DNA from: JANPEF01 sp046596055 | Lineage (GTDB): Bacteria; Eisenbacteria; RBG-16-71-46; DASYSL01 | NCBI GenBank assembly: GCA_046596055.1 | Contig: JBKJNH010000064.1 | Location: forward strand, 1 to 15,219 | DNA: 15,219 nt | Direction: 5' to 3' | In this document: positions 1 to 7,316 of the stretch, piece by piece | How the letters are laid out: every line of letters begins with the position of its first letter | Numbering within the stretch: the first letter of the stretch is position 1 | Position numbers and translations under genes: made by a program | The notes under the pieces: generated by a model | What the model saw: the letters and a program-made list of their open reading frames with translations, nothing else | Told to the model about the DNA's origin: nothing | The model's database searches: none

Positions 1-712
1 CAGCCGTGCCCTTGTCGTTCTCGAGCAGCGCGAGCGCAGCCATCATGACGCCGAGGAACTGGCTCCCGGTGTCGCCGAGGAACACCTTCGCCGGCGGGAA
101 GTTCGAGCGCAGGAATCCCAGCGTCGCTCCGCCGAGGATCGCGCCGACCCACACGACCGAGGAGCCCGGGTCGCCGAACGCGACCGCGCACAGCGTCGCC
201 ACCGAGATTGCGACCACGCCCGCGGCGAGGCCGTCGAGGCCGTCGATCAGGTTGATCGCATTGGCGATCGCCACCGTCCACACGATGTCGACGGCCACGC
301 CCCAGCCCTGCAAGTCGAGCGATCCGCCGGTGAACGGATTCGACAGCTTGTCGACACCGAAGCCGAACGAGTGCAGCGTCCAGCCGCACGCCGCCTGCAC
401 GATCAGCTTGGCCCACGCCGGCAGGCGCCAGCGATCGTCGGCCCAGCCCAGCGCCAGCGCCATCGCGCCGACCAGGGTGAGACCGAGCACGACCTGCGGC
501 GTCGGCGCGCCGGGAAGGAGCGTCGAGGCCCACAGCACCGCGAAGAACGCGCCCGCGACGGCGAATCCGCCGCCGGTCGGCATTGGCGCGAGGTGGACCT
601 TGCGCTCGCCCGGGTGATCGACGAAGCCCAGGCGCCGCGCCAGGTCGATCCACGCCGGCGTGAGCAGGAGCGCGACTCCGATCGCGGCAAGCGCGAGCAG
701 CAGAGGCATCAT
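1..712 (-). CDS. Polyprenyl-phosphate sugar-1-phosphate transferase (WecA/TagO/MraY family), 3' end cut by window
   Basis: This membrane enzyme family transfers a sugar-1-phosphate (often GlcNAc-1-P) from a UDP-sugar to undecaprenyl phosphate, the first lipid-linked step of surface polysaccharide synthesis. The 237 visible codons carry the family signatures in order: RKVHLAPMPTGGG near residues 37-49, the Mg-binding ADDR pair (D92, D93) followed by LPAWAK, NAINLIDGLDGLA at 151-163, and NFPPAKVFLGDTGS at 204-217. At least five hydrophobic segments separate these loops, and the His-rich loop expected later lies beyond base 1. The start is ATG at 712-710. It overlaps the TGA of the upstream glycosyltransferase in an ATGA arrangement, which implies translational coupling. 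The polyprenyl-phosphate transferase assignment is firm. WecA versus TagO versus another sugar specificity cannot be told from this fragment. MraY itself is less likely because the partner is a WbbL-type glycosyltransferase and no mur genes are visible. Confidence 0.93.
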   Translation of the reverse strand, partial: MMPLLLALAAIGVALLLTPAWIDLARRLGFVDHPGERKVHLAPMPTGGGFAVAGAFFAVLWASTLLPGAPTPQVVLGLTLVGAMALALGWADDRWRLPAWAKLIVQAACGWTLHSFGFGVDKLSNPFTGGSLDLQGWGVAVDIVWTVAIANAINLIDGLDGLAAGVVAISVATLCAVAFGDPGSSVVWVGAILGGATLGFLRSNFPPAKVFLGDTGSQFLGVMMAALALLENDKGTA

Positions 713-1590
713 GCGCGCCCCTTGAGCGGCTGGAGCGCGATCTGCAGCGCCGCGCGGGCGACGATGCCGGCGTCGGTGAGCAGCATCCACGGCCACGGCG
801 CGGGGTGATGCTTGCGGAAGTAGTGGCGCATGCCCATGTGCCGGCGCCAGATCAGCCAGGCGGGGATGCCACCCTTGCTGGCGCCGATCGCGTGCGTGCA
901 CACGGCGGCGGGGAGGTAGACGACCTGGTAGCCCGCGACGTGCATTCGGCGGCACCAGTCGACGTCCTCGTTGAACAGGAAGAACGCTTCGTCCATCGGG
1001 CCGACGCGGTCGACCACGTCGCGACGCGTGACCAGGCAGGCTCCCGAGATCCAGTCCACCGCGCGCGTCGAGGCGTGATCGAAGTCGAGCATGAGGTAGG
1101 CGCGGCTCCAGGGGTTCGCGGGCCAGAGGCGGGTGAGCAGCGAGTAGCGGTTGAACAGCCCGGTCCAGTGCGTCGGAAAGCGGCGGCAGGAGAGCTGCAC
1201 GCTGCCGTCGGGATCGAGAATCTTCGGTCCGACCGCCCCGGTTCCGGGATCGGCGTCAAGCCGGGCGACCAGCGTTGCAAAGGCTCCGGAAGCCACCTCG
1301 GTGTCGGGGTTGAGCAGGGCCAGGCAGCGCCCCGTCGCCTCGGCCAGGCCACGATTGACGCCCCGGGCAAAGCCCACGTTCTCCGCGTTGTCGAAGACCC
1401 GGACCCCAGGATGCGTGGCCCGGATCTCGGCGGCCATGCCGTCCCCGGAGGCATTGTCGACCACCAGGATCTCGGAGGTGAGCCCGGAAAGGGCGGGAGG
1501 GAGGGAGGCAAGACAGGCTCGGATCGCCTCGGGCGCCCGGTAATAGACCAGAATCACGCTGAGATCCGTGGCTCCCCCCTTGAAATCCAC
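709..1590 (-). CDS. GT2-family glycosyltransferase, WbbL/rhamnosyltransferase-like
   Basis: A 293-residue GT-A fold transferase of family GT2, resembling WbbL-type rhamnosyltransferases that add a sugar to a lipid-linked acceptor in the cytoplasm. Visible motifs are SVILVYYR (11-18), LVVDNASGDG (42-51), NVGFARGVNRG (71-81), the metal-binding LLNPDTEV (92-99), GPKILDPDGSVQLSCRRFPT (121-140), SGACLVTRRDVVDRVG (182-197), and MDEAFFLFNEDVDWCRRM (199-216), which holds the likely catalytic acidic residues E208/D209/D211. A weakly hydrophobic C-terminal stretch after residue 264 may touch the membrane. The start used is GTG at 1590-1588. No convincing Shine-Dalgarno precedes it, and the GTG at the V of SVILVYY, behind AAGGGGGG, is a possible shorter start. 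The gene sits directly upstream of the polyprenyl-phosphate transferase with a 4-base overlap, so both probably serve one O-antigen, capsule or cell-wall polysaccharide pathway. The exact sugar is unknown. Confidence 0.92.
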   Translation of the reverse strand: MDFKGGATDLSVILVYYRAPEAIRACLASLPPALSGLTSEILVVDNASGDGMAAEIRATHPGVRVFDNAENVGFARGVNRGLAEATGRCLALLNPDTEVASGAFATLVARLDADPGTGAVGPKILDPDGSVQLSCRRFPTHWTGLFNRYSLLTRLWPANPWSRAYLMLDFDHASTRAVDWISGACLVTRRDVVDRVGPMDEAFFLFNEDVDWCRRMHVAGYQVVYLPAAVCTHAIGASKGGIPAWLIWRRHMGMRHYFRKHHPAPWPWMLLTDAGIVARAALQIALQPLKGRA

Positions 1591-1626
1591 CGATTCTGGC
1601 CGGGAACTGGCCGAACGAGCCCGACG

Positions 1627-1635
1627 AGCATACCA
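1627..1635 (-). promoter_or_regulatory. Possible extended -10 promoter element for the glycosyltransferase pair
   Basis: Read on the minus strand this is TGGTATGCT, an extended -10 type element (TGN plus a hexamer matching TATAAT at 4 of 6 positions). It would put the transcript start near 1620, about 30 nt before the GTG at 1590. No good -35 hexamer lies 16-18 nt upstream, so support is weak. It is listed because a promoter for the leftward genes is expected in this divergent spacer. Confidence 0.25.
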
Positions 1636-1711
1636 CAGCGCGGGTGAGGTCCGGTCCGGGACCTTCGGGCTAACTGTTTGTCAGGAATGAATCTAGCCGG
1701 ACCTGGCCGGC

Positions 1712-1740
1712 TTGACGGTATGGCCCGCGCCCCGTATCCT
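1712..1740 (+). promoter_or_regulatory. Sigma-70-like promoter upstream of the Fe-S carrier gene
   Basis: TTGACG at 1712-1717 and TATCCT at 1735-1740 are separated by exactly 17 nt. They match the -35 and -10 consensus at 5 of 6 and 4 of 6 positions. Transcription would begin near 1747 and leave a leader of roughly 95 nt before the ATG at 1843. I see no clear operator or riboswitch in that leader. In such GC-rich sequence a TTGACG with ideal spacing is unlikely to be common by chance, but this is a prediction. Confidence 0.5.
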
Positions 1741-1829
1741 TGCCCTGTCGCCACACCCCGCCCGCGGCCGGCATTTCGCCGTCGCCCGAGGGTTTGCGGG
1801 AATACGCGGGGCAGCCGGCCCGCAGACTG

Positions 1830-1835
1830 AAGGAG
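1830..1835 (+). promoter_or_regulatory. Ribosome binding site of the Fe-S carrier gene
   Basis: AAGGAG lies 7 nt before the ATG at 1843 and fixes that start. Confidence 0.8.
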
Positions 1836-1842
1836 AAACACG

Positions 1843-2163
1843 ATGGTCATGCTCACCCCGACCGCGGCGGTCAAGCTGAAGGACATCCTCGTGGCCGAGG
1901 GCGCCGTCGACAAGGGCCTGCGCATTCGCGTCGTGCCCGGCGGTTGCTCGGGCTACTCGTACGACATGGTGTTCGACGATGCCGCTGACGGCGACAACGT
2001 GTTCGAGCACGAGGGCGTGAAGCTGCTCGTCGACGCCGACAGCCTGCCGTTGCTCAATGGCGCGGAAATCGACTTCGAGGAGCAGCTCGGGAGCGAGGGG
2101 TTCAAGATCAAGAATCCGAACGCCAGCAGCGGCTGCGGCTGCGGCAAGTCGTTCCAGAGCTAG
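1843..2163 (+). CDS. A-type iron-sulfur cluster carrier, HesB/IscA/ErpA family
   Basis: A 106-residue cytoplasmic A-type carrier that binds an iron-sulfur cluster (or iron) and delivers it to apo-proteins. The full length matches the family (about 105-125 residues). The three ligand cysteines are present: C35 in PGGCSGYSYDM, and C98 and C100 in SGCGCGKSF at the C terminus. NPNASSGCGCG is close to the ErpA/IscA consensus. The gene is a single transcription unit, with a 17-nt-spaced promoter upstream, a strong AAGGAG site, and a hairpin terminator after the TAG. No iscS, iscU or suf genes are adjacent, which suggests a stand-alone, housekeeping ErpA-like role. IscA, ErpA and SufA subtypes cannot be separated from sequence this short, so no symbol is given. 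Confidence 0.93.
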   Translation: MVMLTPTAAVKLKDILVAEGAVDKGLRIRVVPGGCSGYSYDMVFDDAADGDNVFEHEGVKLLVDADSLPLLNGAEIDFEEQLGSEGFKIKNPNASSGCGCGKSFQS

Positions 2164-2215
2164 GCTGCGCCGCCCGCACGGCGGACCGCAGCGATTCCAG
2201 TGCCGTTCCGAATCC

Positions 2216-2251
2216 CGCGACAGCCCGCCACCTGGGCGGGCTGTTGCGTTT
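2216..2251 (+). terminator. Rho-independent terminator after the Fe-S carrier gene
   Basis: A 14-bp stem (one G-U pair) forms between 2216-2229 and 2235-2248. Its core is CAGCCCGCC paired with GGCGGGCTG, and the loop is ACCTG (2230-2234). The stem is followed by TTT. The U-tract is short, but the stem is long, GC-rich and placed 52 nt after the stop codon. The hairpin also ends only 31 nt before the ATG of the next gene. Confidence 0.72.
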
Positions 2252-2282
2252 CGGCGCATCGACCCTCCGCAACCGGACCCCC

Positions 2283-3989
2283 ATGACGCCTCATTCGACC
2301 CGTCGCACCCGTCCCCGGTTCACCTGGCCCGTTCCGGCGCCACGAACCGCATTCACGCTGCTGGCTTTCGTCGTGGCGGCGCTGGCGTTCCTTGCGCTTG
2401 CCTGGCTCGGGGGAAACCCTTCGACCGCCGGCGCGGCCGTGCTGGTTTCCGAGATCCCCGGCGCTCACTACTCCGGCAACGCGGCGGCGCAGGTCGAGAT
2501 CAACCGCGTGCGCAGTCGCCTGCGCCTCAATAACCTGCCCGGGGCCGTCGCGGCCTCGAAGGCCGCCGTGGAAAAGGACTCCCTGTCCGCCGAGGTCTGG
2601 GACCTGCGCGGTACGCTCGAGCTGCGCAGCGAGAACTACCGTGGGGCGCACCAGTCGTTCCGCCGCGCGGCAGTCCTGGCCCCGGACCAGGCGCAGCTGT
2701 GGAACCGGCTCGCCCAGGTCTCGATCCTGCACCTCGGCTACGAGGAGGAGGCGCTCCAGGCGCTCCAGTACTCGCTCGCGGCTGATTCGTTGTATGCCAC
2801 CGCGTGGTACACGACCGCGCTCTACCGCTGGACCCGCGTCGAGCTCGACGCGGCCGATCAGGCGATCGTGCGGGCGCGCAACATGGAGACCGACCAGAGC
2901 CGTTCGGTGCTGTGGTACTCGACGTGGGTCGGTCTCAATCTGGCCCGCGGCCGCTATTCGGAGGTCGCGAGCGCGCTGTCGGTGCACCTGTACTCGGCGC
3001 CGGGGGACATCTCGGCGCGGCAACACTACGCGCACGCGCTGCGCGGTCTCGGCCAGCAGCAACGGGCGAAGGCGCAGCTTGGTCTCCTGCTCAAGACGGC
3101 CGAGCGGCAGCCCGTGTGGCTCGTCGAGGCGGGTCTCGTGTTGCGGGCCGAGGGCAAGCGCGACTCGGCGCGGCTGGCGTTCCTGAACGCGGTCAAGGTG
3201 GACTCGGCCTCGTTCGACGCCGGCTACAACCTGGCGCTCGAGCGCGCGGCGCTGGGCGACACCGCGGGCGCGTGGCGCGAACTGCGTCGCCTGCGCGAGA
3301 TCGACACGGGCAATTTCCTCGTCCCGCTCTATGCCAGTCGGCTGGCCCGCGCCGGGGGTGACTCGGCGCGCGCGACGCTTGCCTTCGACGAGGCTCGTCG
3401 CCTGCATCCCGCGCTCGGCCTGGCCACCGCCGCCGAAGCCGGCGCATCGGCCGCGATTCCCGCATGGTCCTCGCCCGATCTCGCCGCAGGCGAGCGCCTG
3501 ATGGAGGCCGGCGAGTTCACGCTGGCCGGCGATCGCTTCACGATGGCGGCGGAGGATCCGGTACGCCGCGCCGGGGCGCTCTACTGGTTGACGCGTGCCG
3601 CGCGCATGACCGGCGCCGCCCGCGGTCTGCCGGTGATTTCGGCTCAGGCGGGGGCCGAGGCCTCGCGGGGCGACCCGGTGCTGCTGCGCGTGCTGGCCGA
3701 GGCGCAGTGGGGCGCCGGTGACGCCGCGCGCGCCGCGCCGAACCTGCGCACCGTGCGGCGCGTGGCGCCGACCGACGTCGTCGCCGCCGCCCTGCTTTCC
3801 GACGTGCTGCTGGGCTCGGGTGATCCGGCCGCCGCACGCGCCGTATGGAACGACACCGGGCAGGAGCCGACCCGCTCGTGGCGCGTCGAGTCGGCGCGGG
3901 CCGCGGCGTTCGGCGCGACGAACGATGCGGGCGCCGCGATCGCGCGGCAGCGTGCCGCCGCTGCCGACTACCTGGCCGTCGGCCCCTGA
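2283..3989 (+). CDS. Membrane-anchored tetratricopeptide-repeat protein
   Basis: A 568-residue protein with an Arg-rich N terminus, one hydrophobic segment at about residues 23-42 (FTLLAFVVAALAFLALAWL) and then a long alpha-helical TPR region from about residue 75 to the end. TPR signatures include LRGTLELRSENYRGAHQSF, LWNRLAQVSILHLGYEEEAL and AGYNLALERAALGDTAGAW, with the usual A/G/Y spacing. The segment is probably an uncleaved anchor or signal peptide, so the repeats would lie outside the inner membrane as a protein-binding scaffold. There are no catalytic motifs. The ATG at 2283 is chosen because it puts a basic stretch just before the membrane segment. A TTG at 2244 would add 13 residues but lies inside the terminator stem. 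No clear ribosome binding site is seen. The gene ends 11 nt before the YihY-family gene and may be co-transcribed with it. The function is otherwise unknown. Confidence 0.85.
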   Translation: MTPHSTRRTRPRFTWPVPAPRTAFTLLAFVVAALAFLALAWLGGNPSTAGAAVLVSEIPGAHYSGNAAAQVEINRVRSRLRLNNLPGAVAASKAAVEKDSLSAEVWDLRGTLELRSENYRGAHQSFRRAAVLAPDQAQLWNRLAQVSILHLGYEEEALQALQYSLAADSLYATAWYTTALYRWTRVELDAADQAIVRARNMETDQSRSVLWYSTWVGLNLARGRYSEVASALSVHLYSAPGDISARQHYAHALRGLGQQQRAKAQLGLLLKTAERQPVWLVEAGLVLRAEGKRDSARLAFLNAVKVDSASFDAGYNLALERAALGDTAGAWRELRRLREIDTGNFLVPLYASRLARAGGDSARATLAFDEARRLHPALGLATAAEAGASAAIPAWSSPDLAAGERLMEAGEFTLAGDRFTMAAEDPVRRAGALYWLTRAARMTGAARGLPVISAQAGAEASRGDPVLLRVLAEAQWGAGDAARAAPNLRTVRRVAPTDVVAAALLSDVLLGSGDPAAARAVWNDTGQEPTRSWRVESARAAAFGATNDAGAAIARQRAAAADYLAVGP

Positions 3990-4000
3990 CGTCACGAACA

Positions 4001-4882
4001 ATGGACTTCGTGTGGGCGTCGCTCCTCGGGACCGTCAAGGGCGTGTTCCAGGACGACTGCCACGGCATCGCCACGCAGATCGCATACCACTGGATCTACG
4101 CGCTGTTCCCGGGGCTGTTCGTCATGGTCGCCCTTGTCACCGCCATGGGCGCCAACCCGAACTCGCTGTCCGTGCTCGGCATGCTCGTCGAGCGTGCCAC
4201 GCCCGGCGAAACGCGTTCGCTGGTCGAGGCCACGCTCGTGGCCATGCGCCAGGCGATCGCGCACGGCACCGCCCCGGTGCTGGGTCTGGGTCTCGTCGGC
4301 GTTCTCTGGGTGGCATCGAACGGATTCGACGTGATCATGGGCGGCCTGAATCGCGTTTACCGCGTGACCGAGTTCCGCCCGTTCTGGTATCGCCGTCTGC
4401 TCGCGCTGGTGCTCGTCGTGGCCGTGGGCTTCGGCCTGATCACCGCGTTCGAGATCCTGCTCGTCGGCTCGCAGCTGGTGAAGAGCTGGATCGCCACGTG
4501 GCCCCAGCCGCCGCAGCTCTCGGGCCTGTACGGCTGGGCGCGCTGGCCCACGTACTTCCTCATCGCCGCCGCCGTCGGATACGCCATGTACGCGGTCGCC
4601 CCGGCCCTGCGGCGCGTCGACTGGCGCTGGACCGCGCCTGGCGCGGTCCTGTTCGGCCTGACCTGGGTGGCGATCGGCTACGGCTTTGATCGCTACCTGT
4701 CGCTCTACGGGAAGATCGACAAGCTGTACGGGATCCTCGGCGCCTTCCTCGTGCTCATGACCTGGCTTTACCTGACTGCGTTCGCGTTCATGGTCGGCGG
4801 CGAACTGAACGGTCAGATCCGCTTGCGATCCCTCGAGCGGGCTCGGCCCCGGGCGCTGGAGTTGGACGACCCGACCCGCTAG
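4001..4882 (+). CDS. YihY/BrkB-family (UPF0761) inner-membrane protein
   Basis: A 293-residue integral membrane protein of the YihY/virulence-factor BrkB family, once misnamed ribonuclease BN. Six hydrophobic segments fit the family: about 28-50, 92-110, 133-156, 183-200, 211-228 and 242-266. Diagnostic motifs are QIAYHWIYALFPGLF (residues 26-40, usually 'A..lSYyallSLFPLL'), WVASNGFDVIMGGLNRVY (103-120) and the C-terminal YGILGAFLVLMTWLYLTAF followed by GGELN (243-270). The molecular role of the family is not established. Some members have been suggested to act as transporters. The ATG at 4001 is used because the family's first helix starts right after it, although no Shine-Dalgarno is visible. 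Translation may depend on the TPR gene ending 11 nt upstream. An in-frame upstream extension to 3845 would lie inside the TPR gene and encodes Arg-rich nonsense. Confidence 0.9.
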   Translation: MDFVWASLLGTVKGVFQDDCHGIATQIAYHWIYALFPGLFVMVALVTAMGANPNSLSVLGMLVERATPGETRSLVEATLVAMRQAIAHGTAPVLGLGLVGVLWVASNGFDVIMGGLNRVYRVTEFRPFWYRRLLALVLVVAVGFGLITAFEILLVGSQLVKSWIATWPQPPQLSGLYGWARWPTYFLIAAAVGYAMYAVAPALRRVDWRWTAPGAVLFGLTWVAIGYGFDRYLSLYGKIDKLYGILGAFLVLMTWLYLTAFAFMVGGELNGQIRLRSLERARPRALELDDPTR

Positions 4883-4933
4883 ACTGGGCCGGAGCCAGCA
4901 AGTCCATTCGTTCGGGCCGGGGGACGATGCCGC

Positions 4934-5536
4934 ATGGGGCCGGACCAGGGCCCGACTTCAGGGCCGCAGGCGGATCTCGAAACCACCGTGGTGCTTCTTG
5001 CCCGCTTCCGGGCGGGGGACGAGCGTGCGCGCGATCGCCTGATCGCCCGCTACCTGCCGCTGCTGCGCCGCTGGGCGCACGGCCGCCTGCCGTCGAGCGC
5101 CCGACAGCTCTCCGATACCGACGACCTCGTGCAGATTTCCCTCGTTCGCGCGTTATCCCACATGGGGACCTTCGAGCCCGTCCACGAGGGCGCGTTCCTC
5201 GTCTACCTGCGCAGGATCTTCCTCAATGCGATGCGCGACGAGATCCGTCGCTCGCACGGGGGACGCCGCTCGGGGGAACTCGATCCGGAGCAGCCCGACC
5301 ATCGGCCGTCGGTGCTGGAGGAAGCGATGGGACGCGAAGCGTACGAAGCCTACGAAGCCGGTCTCGCCCTGCTCGGGGAGGAACAGCGCGAAGCAGTGGT
5401 GCTCCGGCTCGAGTTCGGCATGAAGTACGAGCAGATCGCCGAGGCGACCGGTCGTCCCTCGGCGAACGCCGTTCGCATGATGGTCAGTCGCGCGATCCTG
5501 CGACTGGCGGAGGTGATGGATGTCCATCGAACCTGA
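4934..5536 (+). CDS. ECF-type RNA polymerase sigma factor linked to a Ser/Thr kinase
   Basis: A 200-residue sigma-70 family group 4 (ECF) factor that would direct RNA polymerase to a dedicated promoter set. Region 2 spans about residues 20-106, with LLARFRAGDERARDRLIARY, the core-binding segment DTDDLVQISLVRAL (61-74) and the -10-recognition segment YLRRIFLNAMRDEIRR (91-106). Region 4 spans about 144-195, with the helix-turn-helix MKYEQIAEATGRPSANAVRMMVSRAILRL. A linker of about 40 residues joins them. Start ATG 4934 follows GGGGGA (4919-4924) at 9 nt. The gene overlaps the kinase gene by 17 bp, and no anti-sigma gene is seen on either side. ECF factors paired with Hanks-type kinases are known (Vibrio EcfP/PknT, in which the kinase phosphorylates the sigma factor to activate it), so control by the neighbouring kinase is a reasonable inference. 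The exact ECF group is not determined here. Confidence 0.93.
   Translation: MGPDQGPTSGPQADLETTVVLLARFRAGDERARDRLIARYLPLLRRWAHGRLPSSARQLSDTDDLVQISLVRALSHMGTFEPVHEGAFLVYLRRIFLNAMRDEIRRSHGGRRSGELDPEQPDHRPSVLEEAMGREAYEAYEAGLALLGEEQREAVVLRLEFGMKYEQIAEATGRPSANAVRMMVSRAILRLAEVMDVHRT
5509..5517 (+). promoter_or_regulatory. Consensus ribosome binding site inside the sigma gene, for the kinase
   Basis: GGAGGTGAT is a nine-base perfect complement of the usual 16S rRNA 3' tail (ATCACCTCC). Its GGAGG ends 6 nt before the kinase ATG at 5520. It lies inside the last sigma-factor codons. It fixes the kinase start and suggests efficient independent or coupled initiation. Confidence 0.85.
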
Positions 5537-7316
5537 GGAACCGCTGCACTCGGTGGCCGAGGCCGTGGCCGACGAGACGCCGGTCGACTGGGAGCGCGCG
5601 CTCCGCGAGACGCCCGGGGCCGCGGCCACGCTGGGCAACCTGCGGGCGCTCGCCACCCTCGGTCGCGCCGCACGGATGGGCAATGCCGAGATGCTGGCCG
5701 ATGTCGGCCCGCACGGCGAGGCGCTGTTTCGCTGGGGCCCGCTCGCCGCACTCGAGCTGCGCGGGTCGGGCTCGTTCGGCGAGGTCTACCGGGCGTGGGA
5801 CCCCGCGCTCCGTCGCGAGGTCGCGCTCAAGTTGCGGCGCCACTCGGAGGCGGCCGGCAGTGATCGCCGCTGGCTCGACGAGGCGCGCCGGCTGGCCCGC
5901 GTGCGTCATCCCAACGTGCTCGTTGTGCACGGCGCGGACGTGCACGACGGTCGCGCGGGCCTGTGGACGGACCTGCTCCAGGGCTCGACGCTCGAGGACC
6001 TCCTCAGCGCGCGTGGCGCGTTCGGCGCGCGCGAGGCCGCACTGATCGGAGTCGAACTGTGCGGAGCGCTCGCTGCCGTGCACGCGGCGGGGCTGGTGCA
6101 CGGCGACGTGAAGACCGGCAACGTCATGCGCGAGGGCGAGACCGGATCGCCAGCCGGTTCGGGACGCATCGTGCTGATGGACTTCGGCAGCGCGCACGAG
6201 GCGGGCCCGGGAACGCCCGGCGACGGGGCCGGGGCGTTCGGCACACCGCTTGCGACCGCTCCCGAGGTGCTCGCGGGGGCGGCGGCTTCGCCGGCCTCGG
6301 ACGTGTACTCGCTTGGCGTCCTGCTGTATCGCCTTGTCACCGGGCGCTACCCGATCGAGGCGACGACCGTCTCTGAGCTGAACGGACGCCTCGAGCGCGG
6401 CGAACGCATGCCGTTGCGCACCGCACGGCCCGACCTTCCGGCGGCATTCGTCCACGCCGTCGAGCGCGCGCTCGAGCCCGACCCGGCACGACGCACCCCC
6501 GACGTGGCTGCTCTCGAGGCGGCGCTGCTGGCGGCGATTGCGCCGACGACTTCCACCGCGCGGAGTTCCGCGGTCGTGCCCGGGCTGGCGGCGGCGGTCG
6601 TCGTCGCGGCAGCCGCCGCGCTGTGGTTCGCGGGCCGGGAGGCACCCTCGTCGCGGGCGCCGGGCCCGACGGTGACCGCCCCGCCGGCGGGCACCGCGCC
6701 GACTCCGGGCGCCGGCACCCCGGCGGTTGTCGCCCTCGAGGTGGCGTCCGCGCCGCCGCAGGTGACAGCCGCGCTCGTCCGCGGCGGCGCGGACGCGCGC
6801 GAGGAACTGCGGGACGGCGACGTCGTCGGGCCCGGTGATCGGATCGCACTCGAGCTCGAGGCGCGCGAGGTGGTCCACGCCTACGTGCTGTCCGAGGACG
6901 CGAGCGGCGAGACGTTCGTCCTCTTCCCGCTCGGCCCCCGCGGCGCGACGAACCCGCTCGCACCGGGCGTTCGGCATCGGCTTCCGGGACTGGCGGGTGC
7001 GGAGGCCCTCGATTGGGTCGTGACTTCCGCGGGCGGACGCGAGACCTTTCTCGTGCTCGCGGCCCGTCGGCCCATCGAACGGGTCGAGCAGTTGATCGCG
7101 ACCCTTCCCATGGCCGGGGAACGCGCCGTGCGCCCGCCGATCCGCAGCGGCGCCGGAGGGCCCGGCACGCGGGGTATCGGCGGGGTCGTGACGCGGCCCG
7201 CCTCGCCGGACGCGGCCCCGCCGCGCGGCCTCAAGCGGCTCATGGAGGCGCTTCGGAACGACCCCGGAGAGGCCGTGTGGATGGACTTCATCGTGCTGGA
7301 GAACCCCTCGCCTTGA
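5520..7316 (+). CDS. Transmembrane Hanks-type Ser/Thr protein kinase with DUF4384-like extracytoplasmic domain
   Basis: A 598-residue kinase. An N-terminal region of about 75 residues, typical of kinases paired with such sigma factors, precedes the kinase domain (about 75-340). That domain has the glycine loop GSGSFGEV (82-89), catalytic Lys K104 in VALKL, likely helix-C Glu E121, the catalytic loop HGDVKTGN (194-201), DFG (221-223), APE (247-249) and DVYSLGVLLYRLVTG. All catalytic residues are present, but the usual HRD reads HGD, so this is a non-RD kinase. A single membrane helix (about 351-371, VVPGLAAAVVVAAAAALWFAG) and a Pro/Ala/Gly-rich linker lead to an outside domain (about 401-530). 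It has GDRIALELEAREVVHAYVLS, FVLFPLG and NPLAPGVRHRLPG, resembling DUF4384. The cytoplasmic kinase may phosphorylate the overlapping sigma factor. The outer domain may be a sensor or may contact the CHAT protein encoded next. Both roles are inferred. Confidence 0.92.
   Translation: MSIEPEEPLHSVAEAVADETPVDWERALRETPGAAATLGNLRALATLGRAARMGNAEMLADVGPHGEALFRWGPLAALELRGSGSFGEVYRAWDPALRREVALKLRRHSEAAGSDRRWLDEARRLARVRHPNVLVVHGADVHDGRAGLWTDLLQGSTLEDLLSARGAFGAREAALIGVELCGALAAVHAAGLVHGDVKTGNVMREGETGSPAGSGRIVLMDFGSAHEAGPGTPGDGAGAFGTPLATAPEVLAGAAASPASDVYSLGVLLYRLVTGRYPIEATTVSELNGRLERGERMPLRTARPDLPAAFVHAVERALEPDPARRTPDVAALEAALLAAIAPTTSTARSSAVVPGLAAAVVVAAAAALWFAGREAPSSRAPGPTVTAPPAGTAPTPGAGTPAVVALEVASAPPQVTAALVRGGADAREELRDGDVVGPGDRIALELEAREVVHAYVLSEDASGETFVLFPLGPRGATNPLAPGVRHRLPGLAGAEALDWVVTSAGGRETFLVLAARRPIERVEQLIATLPMAGERAVRPPIRSGAGGPGTRGIGGVVTRPASPDAAPPRGLKRLMEALRNDPGEAVWMDFIVLENPSP

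Noticed and set aside
6..617. Plus-strand frame opposite the polyprenyl-phosphate transferase
   Set aside because: The minus strand encodes NAINLIDGLDGLA and other diagnostic motifs. The plus frame is Pro/Ser/Ala-rich nonsense.
805..1647. Plus-strand frame opposite the GT2 gene
   Set aside because: A shadow of a gene with complete GT2 motifs on the minus strand.
2160..4001. 613-codon minus-strand frame opposite the TPR gene
   Set aside because: Arg/Gly/Ala-rich without any recognisable motif. It mirrors the TPR coding frame and crosses the terminator.
4862..4885. TTGGAC and TAGACT as a promoter for the sigma gene
   Set aside because: The spacing is only 12 nt, and with 17-nt spacing the -35 match falls to 3 of 6.
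5342..5359. Tandem 9-bp repeat TACGAAGCC x2 in the sigma linker
   Set aside because: It only encodes YEAYEA in a flexible linker, keeps the frame, and is too short to be a meaningful repeat element.
5484..6977. 497-codon minus-strand frame opposite the kinase gene
   Set aside because: An antisense shadow of a clear kinase domain, with low-complexity Arg-rich composition.
7013..7312. Upstream extension of the CHAT frame
   Set aside because: It lies wholly inside the kinase gene and encodes Arg-rich sequence. The signal peptide begins at 7313.
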